Shown: positions 10,068-30,657 of the stretch, in pieces
Position numbering within the stretch: position 1 is the first letter of the stretch
Layout of the letters: each line of letters starts with the position of its first letter
Source: Monosiga brevicollis MX1
Lineage: Eukaryota; Opisthokonta; Choanoflagellata; Craspedida; Salpingoecidae
Direction of reading: 5' to 3'
NCBI RefSeq assembly: GCF_000002865.3
Contig: NW_001865043.1
Span: 602,513 to 661,752, forward strand
Length of the DNA: 59,240 nucleotides
The notes under the pieces: model-generated
What the model saw: the letters and a program-made list of their open reading frames with translations, nothing else
The model's database searches: none
Told to the model about the DNA's origin: nothing
Position numbers and translations under genes: made by a program

Positions 10068-13000
10068 TCACCCAAACAAGTCATCGCTGAAATCCTGGTC
10101 AGCAATGGCATGCGGTCCTGACTCAGCTTGTGTATTGTACAAAGGTGGAGCATCAGAACCCAACGAATGACCAGAGCGACCGGTGGAGGGACCCAAGTCC
10201 ACTGGGTCATCTCTCATTTCCCGAGTACCAATGGCGCTTGCTTTGGGATCCTCATCAATATCCTGCGTGACGCCGACGTCCACGTCCCTATCGACATCAA
10301 GTGTTGCCTCTTCCAGGTCGTCTGGAACGGGATTTGTGCTCGAGGTAGTGGTTATTGAAGCTCGCTTAGAGGGCGGATCTGGCTCCATGATCCGCAAACC
10401 TGGCTGTGGCTCAACATCATCCACAGGCTTTTGGGCAGATTGAGAGTCGTGATGAGTTTTGAGCCGTGTTGATGCTGTACTGCCCGTGTGATTCACAAAA
10501 AGTGCACAGCCAGTCACACCACGATGACGAGCAATTTGCAATGCCGCGCGCAGCACGGCTATAGACACACTGCCCTGGCTAGCTTGGGGCTCAGCGTCAG
10601 TGCGGGGCTCTTCAGTTGCAGCCGCGCAAGCAAGCGGAGTTACTTTGGGCGCACCGGTCTTGGTGTTGGGTGCATGACGGCGCTGTGTGCGCGTTGTCTC
10701 CTCATCTGCTCGCAACGGGCGAGTCTGAAACATCAAAGGCAAAGCCCGACGGGGGCGCGCTTGGTCGGGACTGGGAAGCCCACTGGTCGACCACGCCCGA
10801 TGCCCGCGCTTGTCCTTCTTGCTTCTCGGACGCTCAGCAGCAGACGGCAGTACAGCAATATCACGCGCTTGTCGAGTCGATGGATCTGTTTGGAGTGTTG
10901 CAGCTGCATTGGTTGCGCTACCGCAAGCATTGCGCACGGTGCACGATCCAAGATCTGGAGGAAGCGCCTCACCTCTGGATGAAGCGGGGGCAGCTCGCGG
11001 GTCAAAGGCTGGGGTTCGTGTCGAGACAGCTGGTGATTGCGATGAATCAGCCAGTTTTCTTGCATCCTCAACGCCAAGGTCCGAGTCCGTTGATATGGGT
11101 GTCGAATGTCTTGTCGAGCTGGCAGTGTCAACATCACCCTGCGGTAGCTCGAGTGCTTGCAGCGCCAGCGCAGCCGCATGTTTGCACATAAACAGGCCCC
11201 TGCTGGCCGGGCAGGTGCAGGTGAAATGTTGCACAGCCGTCGAAGATAACACCACCTGGACTTTATAGCGTTCCTCGTGAGTCCCCAGGGCAGTGGCACA
11301 CCACGTGGTACGCGGGGCGTCGGTCGTCACCGTGCCAAGCCACTGACGGCAGGCTTGCGCGCGCTGGAAGACAGCCTCGCTGCCACAGCGAGCCATGATG
11401 TCAGCTGATAAGATCCGGGCATCATCATGTGTCTGTTCCGGCAAAGTTGTCGAGTTGAGAGGGGATGGAGATGGGGATTCCTGCGGCCACTGATAGATGG
11501 GACTCAGAGCTTGTGCATCTGTTCGGTGAGCGGCTTGCAAGATGAGCCCCGCAACGCGTTCAACAAGGGCCGGATTGTCGACAACAAGGCCAAGAAGCAT
11601 GTCTTGGTGGTGAAGCATCACCTCGCTGCTTGTCTCGCCCGGGGCACCAGCGAGTAACAGAGGCCAGGCTCTTGCAGGCGGGGCACAGCACTCGGGCTCA
11701 AGAAGGACTCTAACATCCAGGTTGAGTGGAACGTGTGCATCCTTGCGCGTGCCCGCCTTGTAGTGAGACTGGGCCGCAAAGGTGCAAGGGGTGTACAAGG
11801 CAAGATATCGAAGCGCATCTCCCATGCCAGGGGCTGTGGTGGGGCAGTCCGCCTGCGATGTGGACGCCGAGCCAGTGGAACGAAATCGATGATGCGTGAG
11901 GCTGCTGGGCCGGAGCAGCACTTCTTGAAATGTGACTTGGTGGCGCCACCCACGACCTGCTGGTTGGCTGCTTAAAAGAACACTTCCACGCTGACGCGGG
12001 TTGAGGCCCCATGCGGCGGCTAGAACCAACGCAGCATTGGGCTCGGACAGCTGACCGGCAGCCCTTACAAGGCAGCACAGGACTGGCGCTAGCACTTGAC
12101 GCGAAACGAGCTGGAGTTGCGGTCGCACTTGATCATACCATCCGTCGGCAATAGGACCTTCATAAAAAAAGCTCACAAGAGGCGGCCCTTGTCCTCTATG
12201 CTTGCGTGCGTGGCATGAAACAGACGTGGTCAGTGTATGTGTGTGTGTGGGTGTGTGTGTGGTGGGGGTCGCATTCGGTAGCAGAGGAGGGATTTGAGGA
12301 AGAAGTGACCAGGACCAGGAAAGCTGGCGGTGCGGAAAGCAAGGGGCCAGGACAAACATGCATGGCAGGCTAAGAGGGCACACGTAGACTCACTCTTGGT
12401 TGGAAAAGCGTGCCATCCAGAGCAAAAGTGCGTTGGCTACGGTCGAGCGCTCATGCTCAGAGAGCCGCAGGAAACCAGCCAGCTCCACAAAGACGGTCGG
12501 ACTTGGAAGCTACGAAAGGGCGCACCGAGTGAACAGAAGTGAGCGCAGTAGCAACATGCGGGTTGATAGAGCGCATCAAAATCCCTGCATCCACCCGGCT
12601 CTTGTCTCCTTGGTAGCCACGGGTCCATGCTCATGGGAATCACAACGAATCTAGGTAGGGCTGATCTGACCTCGAAGGTTGCTGGACAAAGCTGCGAAGA
12701 TTGCAGCGTCGTGTCAAGGGTAGCAATATTGTGGTGAGCGTGAGATGTCGGCGTTAAGCAATGCGATGGTGCTAGTGTGGACACGTTCTGCAAAGCATCG
12801 ATGGCGAGGTCCTACCAAGGGCATGGTCGTCGTGGTCGTCGTGGTCGTCGTGGCAGCAACAGAGGCGCCCTCTGTGCGAGTCGAATCAGCTTTGGCACGA
12901 TCATTGTCCAGGAGCATCAGGTCTCGTTCCAAGGCATGGCTCAACTGATGCGGCAAGGTTCCGCTCGCACGAATCTGGACTGGGTTCTGGTGAGGCTCCA

Positions 13001-13459
13001 GCAGCAAGGCCCGGGCCAGGAGGCCCGTGTGCCAGTAGCCCTGGAGCAGGGTCTGGCCCTGTCCGGCTGCGCACCCAGGTGTATCAGCAGAAAGGTGAGA
13101 ACAGGCTGTTTGCACTTGATGAGATGCGGTTGGAACTTGCCACCCGCCCACCCACCTTGTGATTCAAGATGGTGGATGCGAAACTGAATGGGGACTTGCG
13201 TGAGCTTGAGCAGCCGTGACATGTAGGTCTCGGCCAAGTCCGGATGACGAAGCTCGGTGTGATACAGGCAGACGTGATTTGCGTTGTGCAAGTGCTCCAC
13301 AACTTCCTGGAGAACGTCATGGTCGAGCCGTACCTGAACCCCGCCCTGCCGCTTATCCCAGTCCAAGTTGCTCACGTAGGCATGGTCAAGGTAATGGCAT
13401 CTCGCGACGAGGGAGGGGCTGCAAAAGGGTGCTGCCACGATCAGGACGACCTGAACCAT
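10068..13459 (-). CDS. SWIM-type zinc-finger protein of unknown function
   Basis: The last exon is long, with a stop at 10068, and contains a SWIM finger near 11230-11160: CTCP...CKHAAALAL, pattern C-x-C-xn-C-x-H. Upstream coding exons on the same strand join cleanly. One lies around 13400-13160 (with DHDVLQEVVEHLHNANHV), one around 13080-12840 (joined in phase 1, with GYWHTGLLARALLLEP) and one around 12510-12400 (with VFVELAGFLRLSEHERSTV). Between the SWIM region and the C-terminus the protein is long, Ser/Thr/Pro/Asp-rich and probably disordered, ending FSDDLFG. SWIM fingers bind DNA or proteins; nothing else is recognised, so no pathway is assigned. The start is uncertain: the ATG at 13459 is available, but an acceptor (cttttgcag) just downstream may mean an earlier exon. 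Gene tail-to-tail with the PA-TM-RING gene, 165 bp apart. Confidence 0.7.
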
Positions 13460-17253
<3,794 letters not shown>

Positions 17254-17550
17254 GCGTCAATTGCAGCTCGCAGCATCATCCTGGAAGAGCATGCCCTTGC
17301 AGCGCGCGCCCAAGCATCAAGCAAGGGACGAACGCAGTCTTTGTAGCTTTGCTTGCGCACTCCCAACGCCACGATACCACGATTCCAATTGATTTGCGTG
17401 CACACCCATATGGTTGTCCTTCCACATCATCATCTCTCTGAGCTAACCGCTTAAATTTTGGTGACCAGACATCAACGACAGAGAAAGATGGCAAAATAAG
17501 AAACACTTGGCTCGAGACTCGCCGAGCCAGCACGTCTAGGTCTCACATGG
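17254..17550. other. Convergent intergenic gap
   Basis: About 300 bp between the stop codons of the protease gene (+) and the DUF389 gene (-). Nothing else seen. Confidence 0.4.
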
Positions 17551-20500
17551 CTAAACATCTGAGTGTTGGGCACGGTGTGCGGCGGGAACTTCGGCGCCCT
17601 CGTCTGCCGAAGTGGAAGCCGTGGAAATGGCATCGGGTGGGAGCACGCGCTGGCTATCAGGCAAGATGCTATCCGATACAACGACTGGCGTGTGGATGGT
17701 ACTCATGGGCTGAGCTTGAGCGCCATCTGACGCACCATTCGTTGGAGCAACACCGGCGTCCGGCGTGCCTGCTGCGCCCTTGCTATGCGGTCCGTGGCGG
17801 GATAGCGCTTGCACAAGCGGGGCTAGACTGCTCGGCTGCTCAGCGGACTCCTTGACCGTTGCCTCAGAATCTAAATCGTCCCCGCTGGCACGTGGAGGCC
17901 GGTAAAGCGATTCACGAAGAACGGTAGACGTTCGCTTGTGGGGTGCATGTACCGGTACGTCTCCCGTGGTATTCTCGTCGCGTTTCCAAGACGGCACAAC
18001 TCGAGCTGATGGTCGTCCCTCCTGTTCAGGGTCGGCATCTTCAGGAGCACCCTTGACGACTCGACTGGATGGTTGTGCATTGGGCTGGTCCGAAAGGCCT
18101 GGCTCGTCAAAAAGGGCAGGATCCAGGCGACCTCGGTTTTGTGTTCGCTGATTAATCGTGGTATATGTGGCGCCATGGACGGCTGCACAAGCAGGCAAGC
18201 GATGGCAATCCGTGCTCAGTCAATCATCCAGCGAAAGCAGGCAGCCCCCCTCCCATGCGGTCATCTTGTGGACAAGGAAAGTTTGTTGAATCGTCAAGCA
18301 TGCTGGGGATACCACAGCGACACAGAACTTACTTGGCTGGGCCAGAGCTCCGGCTCCGGTGTGGCGATGGCGAAGAGCTAAAATGGTGAAAACAGACATT
18401 GAGGGAGCGGAAGAAAAGGCATTCAACGCTACCAGCCGCACCGCACACGCAGAGCCACTCGTACCTTGAGGATGGAATGGCGCAGAGCCTTTGAGTGGCA
18501 AAAAGGCCTTTTCAGAGTCTAAAATGCACGCCAGTATACAATGATGTTACTAATAGTGTGTACTGCAGCGGGCGTGTGCGGCCGCATGACGCCGCACCAA
18601 AGTCTTTGACGCGCGGATTGAGGGTTGCTTGACGCTGGGCCTCGAGCTGCTCAGCGCGCATGGCATGGAGCTCATCCTCATAATCATTGACATCCTCCTC
18701 TTCAGCCACCGTCTGAACCAGGCACGGGGCCACGGACACGCCTGTGAGCTTGCCGTCATTCCCGAAATTGTATCACCACCAGCGCAACGGGGGTTGACCC
18801 CACAAGTGCCACACACCTCCAACGGTTGACCATTTACAAGTTTCTTGACCTGCTTGGCCATCTTGATGGAGGTTTTACCCTGGTTGATTTGATGCTCGCG
18901 GTAGACGGGAATTTGATGGTGCCACAGCTCACTCTTGCCGGTGATTTTCTGACAGGCACGAGCATAAGAGAAGAAGGGTTGGTGAAACGCGTGCTGGTCA
19001 CGAGGGGCACAGGGTAGATCGAGAAGACAACAAGAGAAGACAACAAGCCCAACAACTCCCTACCGGAATGGCGCTCTTGACGTAGAGAGACGCAATGCCC
19101 ATAACAAAGATAACCAAGATGTTCATCAAGACCAAAGCAAAGCTGACACCGCCCAGTTCAAAGTACTCTGACACTTTTCGCTCGGGTTCGCCCATGATAG
19201 CAGCCACGATGCCAAAGCCAAAGAGCAAGCCGGTGTTCACGGCGGGGGGCAAAAGTGAGGCCGAGATGGCCACGCCAACCAGACTGCCCGTGTTGTTTCC
19301 AAGAACCGAAAGCGCAACGCCAATGCCCGAGGGAATGGCAATGCCCAAGCCCACAAGCAAACCTTCACTGGTTCCGCTATACGTCCGATCGCAGGCAAAG
19401 AAATGTTGATGAGAACTGCATATCTTGCAGGAGAAGGTATAAAGATGCGTCGGCCAGAATTGTCACAATGCTCACCGGCTACGCATAAACTCGCTGGGAA
19501 AGTCCCAACCGGGACCCCAGTAGCCTGTAACCAGGCCAAAGGCCAGACCTGCAGCCACACGCGCGGCAAAGAGTGAATAAATGTGGTCTGGCTACTTCTG
19601 CCGTCGTTGTGGGACCCGCAAGGTCAAATAGCTCAGCCATCAAGAACCAACCAGAAAAAAAGCACATGCCAAGGCCCACGGCCTCGGAAATCAGTCCTTG
19701 CCGACTGCTCGTATGGTTCCGCACACCAACGGGCCGGCATACAGCAAAGTAGACAAATAAAAAAAAACCACGCGACATGGAATCGTGTGAGCAATGTTTT
19801 GCGATTACGACGCTTTGTTGGGGAGGGCGACGAGGGAGATCCAAAAATCAAAGCGTCACACTGCACACAATGATGAAGGGCGCGTCTTGAGATCAACGTA
19901 CATGAGATCAGGTTCTCGGATGGTGACGCCAAAGGTGAACGCGAGAATGGGACCCTGCAAATGCAGTGGTGGATTGATGAGTACGGCCAAGGCGCGAGCG
20001 GTGGTGGGCAATGCACAAGAAGAAAAGCAGTCTTGGCCCAATGCCTGACTGCACTTGTACTCTTTCGATGACGAGGATCGCTGCGGGACTTTGTGTGTTT
20101 GTGCAGGCAGGTATACGCCGAAACGGCAGAAAAATATGTGCGACGCACCATAAGAGGAGAAATGAGCATACTGGCCACGGTAGCCACGGTATCATCACGG
20201 CCCAGGCCCAAGGCAGCAATAATGCTAATTCACGCAAGCCAGAAGGCATGAGCCTGTCAGACAGAACAGAATCACTCTTGACCCGGCTGCTCTCATGAGC
20301 GTGTGGATGCCACAACTGTGGTGGAAACATTCTAAACTTGGGACAAGCATGGCTCGGAATCGCGAGGTGAGCCCAACCTCGCCGCAAAGCAGAGGCCGTA
20401 GTAGTCGAGTGTCAGTGCGGCGCTCCCCTTGAGACCGTTGATAATCTAGGGCATCACGACCAGCGGGGGTCAAAGACGTTGTAAGTTCGGTGCCCTCGGC

Positions 20501-21387
20501 TCCAATCAAACCCAAGCTCCTGAGAAGGGACGAGAGCAGCCTACCTGCACAATGGTGACTCGAGCCTTGATGTAATCACTTTTCTTGGATTCTTCATCGG
20601 GTGAGCGTTCGGGGAGACGCAATACCATGGGCATCAGGCTGGCAACAAAGCAAACACAGCGGCCATGATGAGCTGAAATACCCAGAGCCGGGGAGGCGGG
20701 GTGCTTGTGAGATAAACAAGCCTAAACTGAACAACGCCGTACCCACCCTAGCATCGTATTAGAGTTGGCTTCGCCAATGCCTAAGTCCTGAATGATGGAG
20801 AGGAGCCGCTCCGTAGTTTCACCGGCGAAAGATGGAATCCAAACCTGCATTGACCAAACCAAAGACCCGCCAAGCCAAGAGAGTGAGACCCCTCGTCGAG
20901 TCTGGAGAGCAACGACGGAGAAGCAAGAGCAGGGGGAAGGGGACAAGGTCGGCAAATGATGAAGGTCGATGACCGGGCCAACACACCGTCATTTGGGTGT
21001 TGTCCACTGTCGAAAAGGTGGTTTGAGCGCTGGTTGAGTCGGAGACCAACGCGTTATCAGCCCTGGCCATCTCTGGGCCTTCAATCTCAGACTCTTGCCA
21101 AATGGCATCCTTGATCTTGGCTTGGGCCAAGGCCTCGCGCAATTTCTATCATAATGCAGCACGGCGCGGGTGACTGTTGGGCTGACAGCTGGCAGCTGGC
21201 GACTTTGGCCAGACGGACACTCGACAAGATAGGCAGGCCATACGTCAAGCAGAAAGTGAGCTTCCTCCTTGGTCTTGGCATGGCGGTCAGTGTGCCGAAA
21301 ACGATAAATCTTGTGCGCCTTCTTGAAGGAGACAACGAGCATCTCCGGGGCCGACATGGCGGCGGTGCGTGCAGAGCTGGAGCTCAA
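17551..21387 (-). CDS. DUF389-family polytopic membrane protein
   Basis: Split into roughly ten exons. The N-terminal exon (start 21387, or 21357 at MSAPEMLVV) encodes a cytosolic region. The DUF389 core follows. It has INGLKGSAALTLDYYGLCFAA (about 20450), IAALGLGRDDTVATVASMLI (about 20200), GPILAFTFGVTIREPDLM (about 19950), and then the family signature GLGIAIPSGIGVALSVLGNN with VGVAISASLLPPAVNTGL (19360-19220). More membrane helices run to about 19060. After the membrane part come a basic exon (HQIPVYREHQINQGKTSIKM), an acidic coiled-coil-like exon (EEEDVNDYEDELHAMRAEQL) and a long disordered C-terminus ending at HRAQHSDV. DUF389 is mostly bacterial/archaeal and its function is not established. 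The cytosolic extensions are not in the bacterial domain. Confidence 0.85.
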
Positions 21388-21594
21388 CCCTTCACAGCCT
21401 GGTCGGGGAAACAGCCAGTGCCAAAAGTGGTCAGACCAAGGTCAAGCAAATGCCACAACGAATGCAGCCAGGACCCCCTTATCGACCAATGCAAGACCGC
21501 CAGAGGAGAGCGAGCGGGCGAACACCTTGCAACTCTGGACCCGAGTCACAGCTCGCACCTGACAACACTCCGATCGGCGAAAACGTCGCAGCAC

Positions 21595-21648
<54 letters not shown>

Positions 21649-21722
21649 GTGTTCTCTTTTCCTGTGTCTTTGCTCTTTACTTCTCTCTTTCTCAAACCGA
21701 CCAAACCAATTCATTCTTCTCT

Positions 21723-21758
<36 letters not shown>

Positions 21759-21896
21759 TCTTGCTGCAACCCAAATGTCATCATGTTCCTGCTTTCGTCT
21801 GTTTTGTCAGATAAGATTATAGCGCACGAACGCAGTGAAATCTTCTCTTGCTCTGTTGATGTTTTATTTTGTTTTTTTGGTACAAGTCAAAGAAGG
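21388..21896. promoter_or_regulatory. Divergent intergenic region with CT-rich tracts
   Basis: Lies between the starts of the DUF389 gene (-) and the alpha-galactosidase gene (+). Contains (CT)n arrays at about 21598-21655 and 21725-21755. The tracts lie on the galactosidase side and may be in its 5' leader. Confidence 0.5.
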
Positions 21897-24008
21897 ATGA
21901 TGGTGCTGGTTTTGCTGATCCCCTTGCTCATGGGCGGCGTCGTGCATGGGCAGGGCCCGTATGGTCAGGCCAAGACGCCGGCCATGGGCTGGCGCAGCTG
22001 GAACTGTTACCATGCCGACATTGATCAAGGCAAGATGGAGAGCGTCATGGCTGCCATGGTTAACCGAAGTCGGCTGGTGGTCGGGCAGCCCACCAGTCTG
22101 CACGATCTAGGCTATCAAGATGTGGGCCTGGACGACAACTGGCAAGCCTGTGGCGCCGGCCATCAAGGTAGCTTTTTTTCAGAAGACGGCACACCACTCA
22201 TCAATACCGATCGCTTTCCCAACATGACGGCCATGGTGGAGCACGGTCATGCACTTGGACTCAAGGTGCATGCATCTGCGATCCTGTCTCGTCCAATGCC
22301 ATCGCCGTGCAAGAGCGTTGCAGGGGCTCACGAACGGTAGCATCTGCCTAGGTGGGTTGGTACATGAACAACTGCATCTGCTCCGTGACCAACATTACGG
22401 ACACGGACTTTGTGGATCGCATTTACAAGGGCTTTGTCAACGCGCTGACGCGCTACGGCTACGATGGCGTCAAGCTCGATGGCTGCTCTCAGTTCAAGGA
22501 CACGCACTATTGGGCCCAGCTCCTCAATGCGACGGGCCGCAAAGTACGTCAGACACGTGATCCTTGCCACATGTAGCAATCCCGCCTTCAATCGTGCACG
22601 CTGACCTATACTGTTCTGACCATGGTTGTATGGTTGTGCGTGTGCACATAGGTGTTGGTCGAAAACTGTCACAACACGGCGCAGCCTTCCGATCCCAGTG
22701 CTACCTGCGATTTCAATTGGTACCGGTGCGTGCAAAATCTGCCTTGTCCCATCTCGCTCTGGCCCACCTCTCTTTGCTTGGCTCATGCAACGCCGCTGCG
22801 ATGGGGACTAGCACGAGCACCGACATTACCTCAACTTGGAGCTCCGTGTTCAGCAACCTCCAAACAACTGTTCAGTACCAAGGCCAGGCACCCTTGAGTC
22901 ACCCGTCGTGTTGGGCCTGTAAGCCGTTGTTTCTCTGCCCGGGGGGGGGCACTTTTCTCAAGCCAAGGCTGTTATGATGGTTGTCTTCGTGCCTGGCTGT
23001 TAGGAACGCAATTTTTGTTTACTTGGCTTTGCTTTTTTTTTTTTTTTTGCATGTAATTGGTTCGGTTTTGTTTCTCACGTGATTGGGTATGCCGATGCAT
23101 TGGTAGACCCGGATATGTTGGAAGTGGGGAACCTGGGCACCTATGAGGAAAATCGCGCGCACTTTGGTGCTTGGTGCGTCGTGAGCTCGCCCCTCATCTT
23201 GGGACTTGATTTGCTTGATGACGTCCGAGTGGATGGCATCTGGGACATTGTATCAAACCGGGAGGCCATTGCTGTTAATCAACAATATGCGGGTCATCCC
23301 GGTACCCGGGTGCACGTTTGGAATGACACGGCGCCCCCTCCACCAGTGGTGATGGGCACGACTGTCTATGCTGTGGCTTGCGACGATGCGGACATGACAC
23401 AGCAGCGGTGGTCGTACGATTCAGAGACGGGCAGGGTAATCTCCCCCCAAGAGCTCTGCCTTTCCGGCGCAGACAGCAGCCACGTGCAAGTGAAGGAGTG
23501 TGACACCAGTGACCCTGCTCAGCGGTTTGATTTCAACTTGAACAAGCCTGCAGGCTTGTGCAGCCACGGCTCAACCACGTGTTTAGATATTTGGGCTGGC
23601 AACGGAGAACCGGCTGGGCCTCAAGTTCAAATGTACCCCTTTCACAATGGTAGCAACGAGCTTTTTACACTCACTGACCTCGGCCAACTCAAGTCGGCAG
23701 ACGCCCTGTGTTTGGCAGCACGGGCAGCAGCCCCAAGCCCCGTGGTCACCGTCCAGGCTGAAGCCTGGGCCAAGCCGCAACCAAATGGGAGCGTGGCCCT
23801 CTTTGTGGTCAACAACCTGCCGGCGGGCACCTCCAACCTGACGCTCACAGTCGACTTTGCATGGCTTGAGGTGTTTACCACAGCAACGCGTTTTGCGGTG
23901 CGGGACCTTTGGCAACATGTCAATGTTGGAACGAGCTCCGAGTCACTCGAGGTGGCTGGCCTGGGATCTCACGACAGCGCCTTCTACCTCCTGACGCCAA
24001 GTACATAA
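21897..24008 (+). CDS. Alpha-galactosidase/alpha-N-acetylgalactosaminidase-like glycoside hydrolase (GH27) with a ricin-type lectin insert
   Basis: Five exons join in frame: 21897-22265, 22352-22543, 22652-22725, 22812-22918 and 23107-24008, giving 547 residues. A signal peptide (MMVLVLLIPLLMGGVVHG) is followed by the GH27 start TPAMGWRSWNCY, with DDNWQ. The nucleophile Asp is in YGYDGVKLDGC. The acid/base Asp is most likely in TSTDITSTW, spanning exon 4, and YPDMLEVGN follows. After the barrel (AIAVNQQYAGHPG) about 130 residues look like a beta-trefoil lectin: QQRW, AQRF, LCLSG, CLDIWAGNG. The usual C-terminal beta-sandwich then resumes (WAKPQPNGSVALFVVNN). It should hydrolyse terminal alpha-galactosides in the secretory or lysosomal lumen. 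Nothing looks broken. Confidence 0.92.
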
Positions 24009-24265
24009 GAGTTTGACGGAGACTACATAAGAGTTTTGTCGCTGCCTCTGCCCCCCTTCAGTCGATAACATGAACCTGGCATCATATCAGAGGTCGGAAC
24101 CGTCCTTTGTCGAACCAGCACCACAAAGCTTCCGGGTACATCGATTGGATGGTCTCAGGCATGTAAGCCCGGTCAAGGGACTATGCAACACGGTCAAATA
24201 GCAGACATCAGGGGTTCAAGGAATGACGGGAGGATAAGGAACAGGACGCCCTTGTTCCGGTCTGT
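24009..24265. other. Convergent intergenic gap
   Basis: 257 bp between the stops of the alpha-galactosidase and ISD11 genes; nothing else seen. Confidence 0.4.
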
Positions 24266-24728
24266 TTAATGGGCGCGCTGCGCTTCAGGGAGGACGTAGT
24301 TCGAGGCCGTCGGTTGCCATAATTGCATGATGGTACGCTATCGGCACAACGTTGTGCATGAGTTTTGTTGGCTAGACGACCATGCAAGACAAGGCAACTT
24401 GCAAGAAATGCGCACGCTGTGGCCATGCACTAAGAAGAAGAGTAAAATTGTAAAAGGACAAGCATACCTGGCGGCGAACGAGGTCGAGCTGCTCGCGACC
24501 GTTCTGGAGCAAGCGCTCCACGGCAGCCGGGTCCTGCTCGGTCGCATGCAGCTTGAAGCCCTGACGGATGCGACGCTTGGCGTACTCCCTGCAGACGCGG
24601 CACCGGCTTTAGTGAGCAATGTAATCCAAGGATACCCTGTTTGAGAGCGTCAAAACGCACCGCATGTTGTAAGCGGCCAGGCCCTGAGCCTCCTTCAAGA
24701 GTTGGCGATACAAGCGAAGGGTCGACAT
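24266..24728 (-). CDS. LYRM4: ISD11/LYRM4, LYR-motif partner of mitochondrial cysteine desulfurase
   Basis: A small three-exon gene easily missed by frame scans: exons 24661-24728, 24478-24598 and 24266-24337, phases 2 and 0, 86 residues in total (human LYRM4 has 91). Exon 1 reads MSTLRLYRQLLKEAQ, with the LYR tripeptide, then AAYNMR. Exon 2 continues EYAKRRIRQGF and ends QLDLVRRQ, matching the SAYNYRTYAVRRIRDAF and GVIRRQ blocks of the family. Exon 3 reads TIMQLWQPTASNYVLPE, matching the IGQLYSTDKLIIE tail. ISD11 stabilises NFS1 with acyl carrier protein for iron-sulfur cluster assembly in the matrix. The upstream neighbour is the divergent AFG3-type protease gene. Confidence 0.9.
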
Positions 24729-25505
24729 GCTGCCGATGGGTGGTCGAGAAGTGTAGTTGGTCGCAGGACAGGCGCGTCGTATTCCAATCTATGTTGGGCA
24801 GAAGCGTGAATGCAGCCGTACAGCGCAACCCCCCACTAGACCACTGCATTCTTCCCAACCAGCGCCCATGACCATCATGCGACCCGAAATCGACAGCCGC
24901 GCCGACTCACACCGACCTGCGCAGCTGCAGCAGCAATAGCAACAGCAACAGCAAAGAAATGAGCGTCAGCATGCCCCAATCTTAACTTTACCTCTTGTAA
25001 CTTGATCCGTTGATGCGACACATCATAACGTTCTGCCATGACGTTACGCCACATTACATCCCTGACTTGGGATGCTGTGTTGTTGTGTTTTGATGTTTTA
25101 GTGTTGTACATTGGTGTTGTTGCGCTTTCCCCTTCATTGCCGGATGGAAGCGCAAAGCCTGCATTTGCCTGGTCCTTGGTTCAGGCCCCGCTGGTTTTTT
25201 TTTTTTTTTTCGGTGAACCTTGGGCTTCCGGGTCGCGCAGGGCGTGTTTGCTCGCGGTACGGCTGTTGGCACTACTTGTTTCAGTGCCCTTTGTTGTCAG
25301 TTTGGCTTGGCGCCACCTCTGTGGTATGTGGGGTCATCTGCGACGCACACACATCACACAAAACGACCGCCTTTTTGGACACCTGCTTGACGACTCCAGC
25401 CAACTCGGCGCGCACACTGCACACTGCGCACGAGGTGAAATAGACATCTCACACGTGCCAATTGCTCCCTGCCGCAGACATTGGGTTTTGCAACTGCCAG
25501 CCGTC
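24729..25505. promoter_or_regulatory. Divergent intergenic region between two mitochondrial genes
   Basis: 777 bp separate the ISD11 start (-) from the AFG3-type start (+). A CAG/CAA-rich stretch lies at 24920-24955 and a T run at 25195-25210. Both promoters must lie here; no element is recognisable. Confidence 0.45.
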
Positions 25506-30027
<4,522 letters not shown>

Positions 30028-30657
30028 AAAGAACGTGTGCGTGCACACGCTGACAAGATGGCCAAAGACAAGGGCCGCTGAGCGGGCGCCCGACCTACAG
30101 GCCTGGGTTTCGCACTGGCAAGTGACATGCTTCAGACGTAACCCAACACAAATTAACGTCCTACTTTTGTTTTACAAGACCAGACCATGGCCGTGCCATA
30201 CCTGTGTGTGTTCTGCTCCTTCTGGAAATGTCTCGTTTCCAGCAAGAAACAAAGGCCACATCAGACAAGGTCAATTATCAATGGTCTCAACGTTTTAACC
30301 AGCAAAAGCATTGAAAAGATTATTACAAATTAGGGCCCCAACAAAGCACAATCACAAGACATGACACGAATGCAGCCGAGTAGTGAGGTGGGTTGCACCG
30401 CCACAGAAACGACCAGACTTGATTCGACGAAAGGGGGCAAAGAAAAAAAAAGAAAAAGGAAAGAAAAAAAAACAAGGATCGTGTAGCCAGTGATGCACTC
30501 GCTGACACGCAACATGCAGCACCGAAGCTCGCTTAGCTTAAACGAAGAAACAAGAACACGATTGAAAAGGGATGAATCAAGAAATCGAGTGAACGAGGCC
30601 TCAAGACATCAAAAAAGGATGAGGTCGGCTACCGATAAGCTGGTGCAACGCGCTGCG
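30028..30657. other. Convergent intergenic region, A-rich
   Basis: About 630 bp between the AFG3-like and RhoGEF stop codons. It contains an A-rich run at about 30440-30472. No gene seen. Confidence 0.45.
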
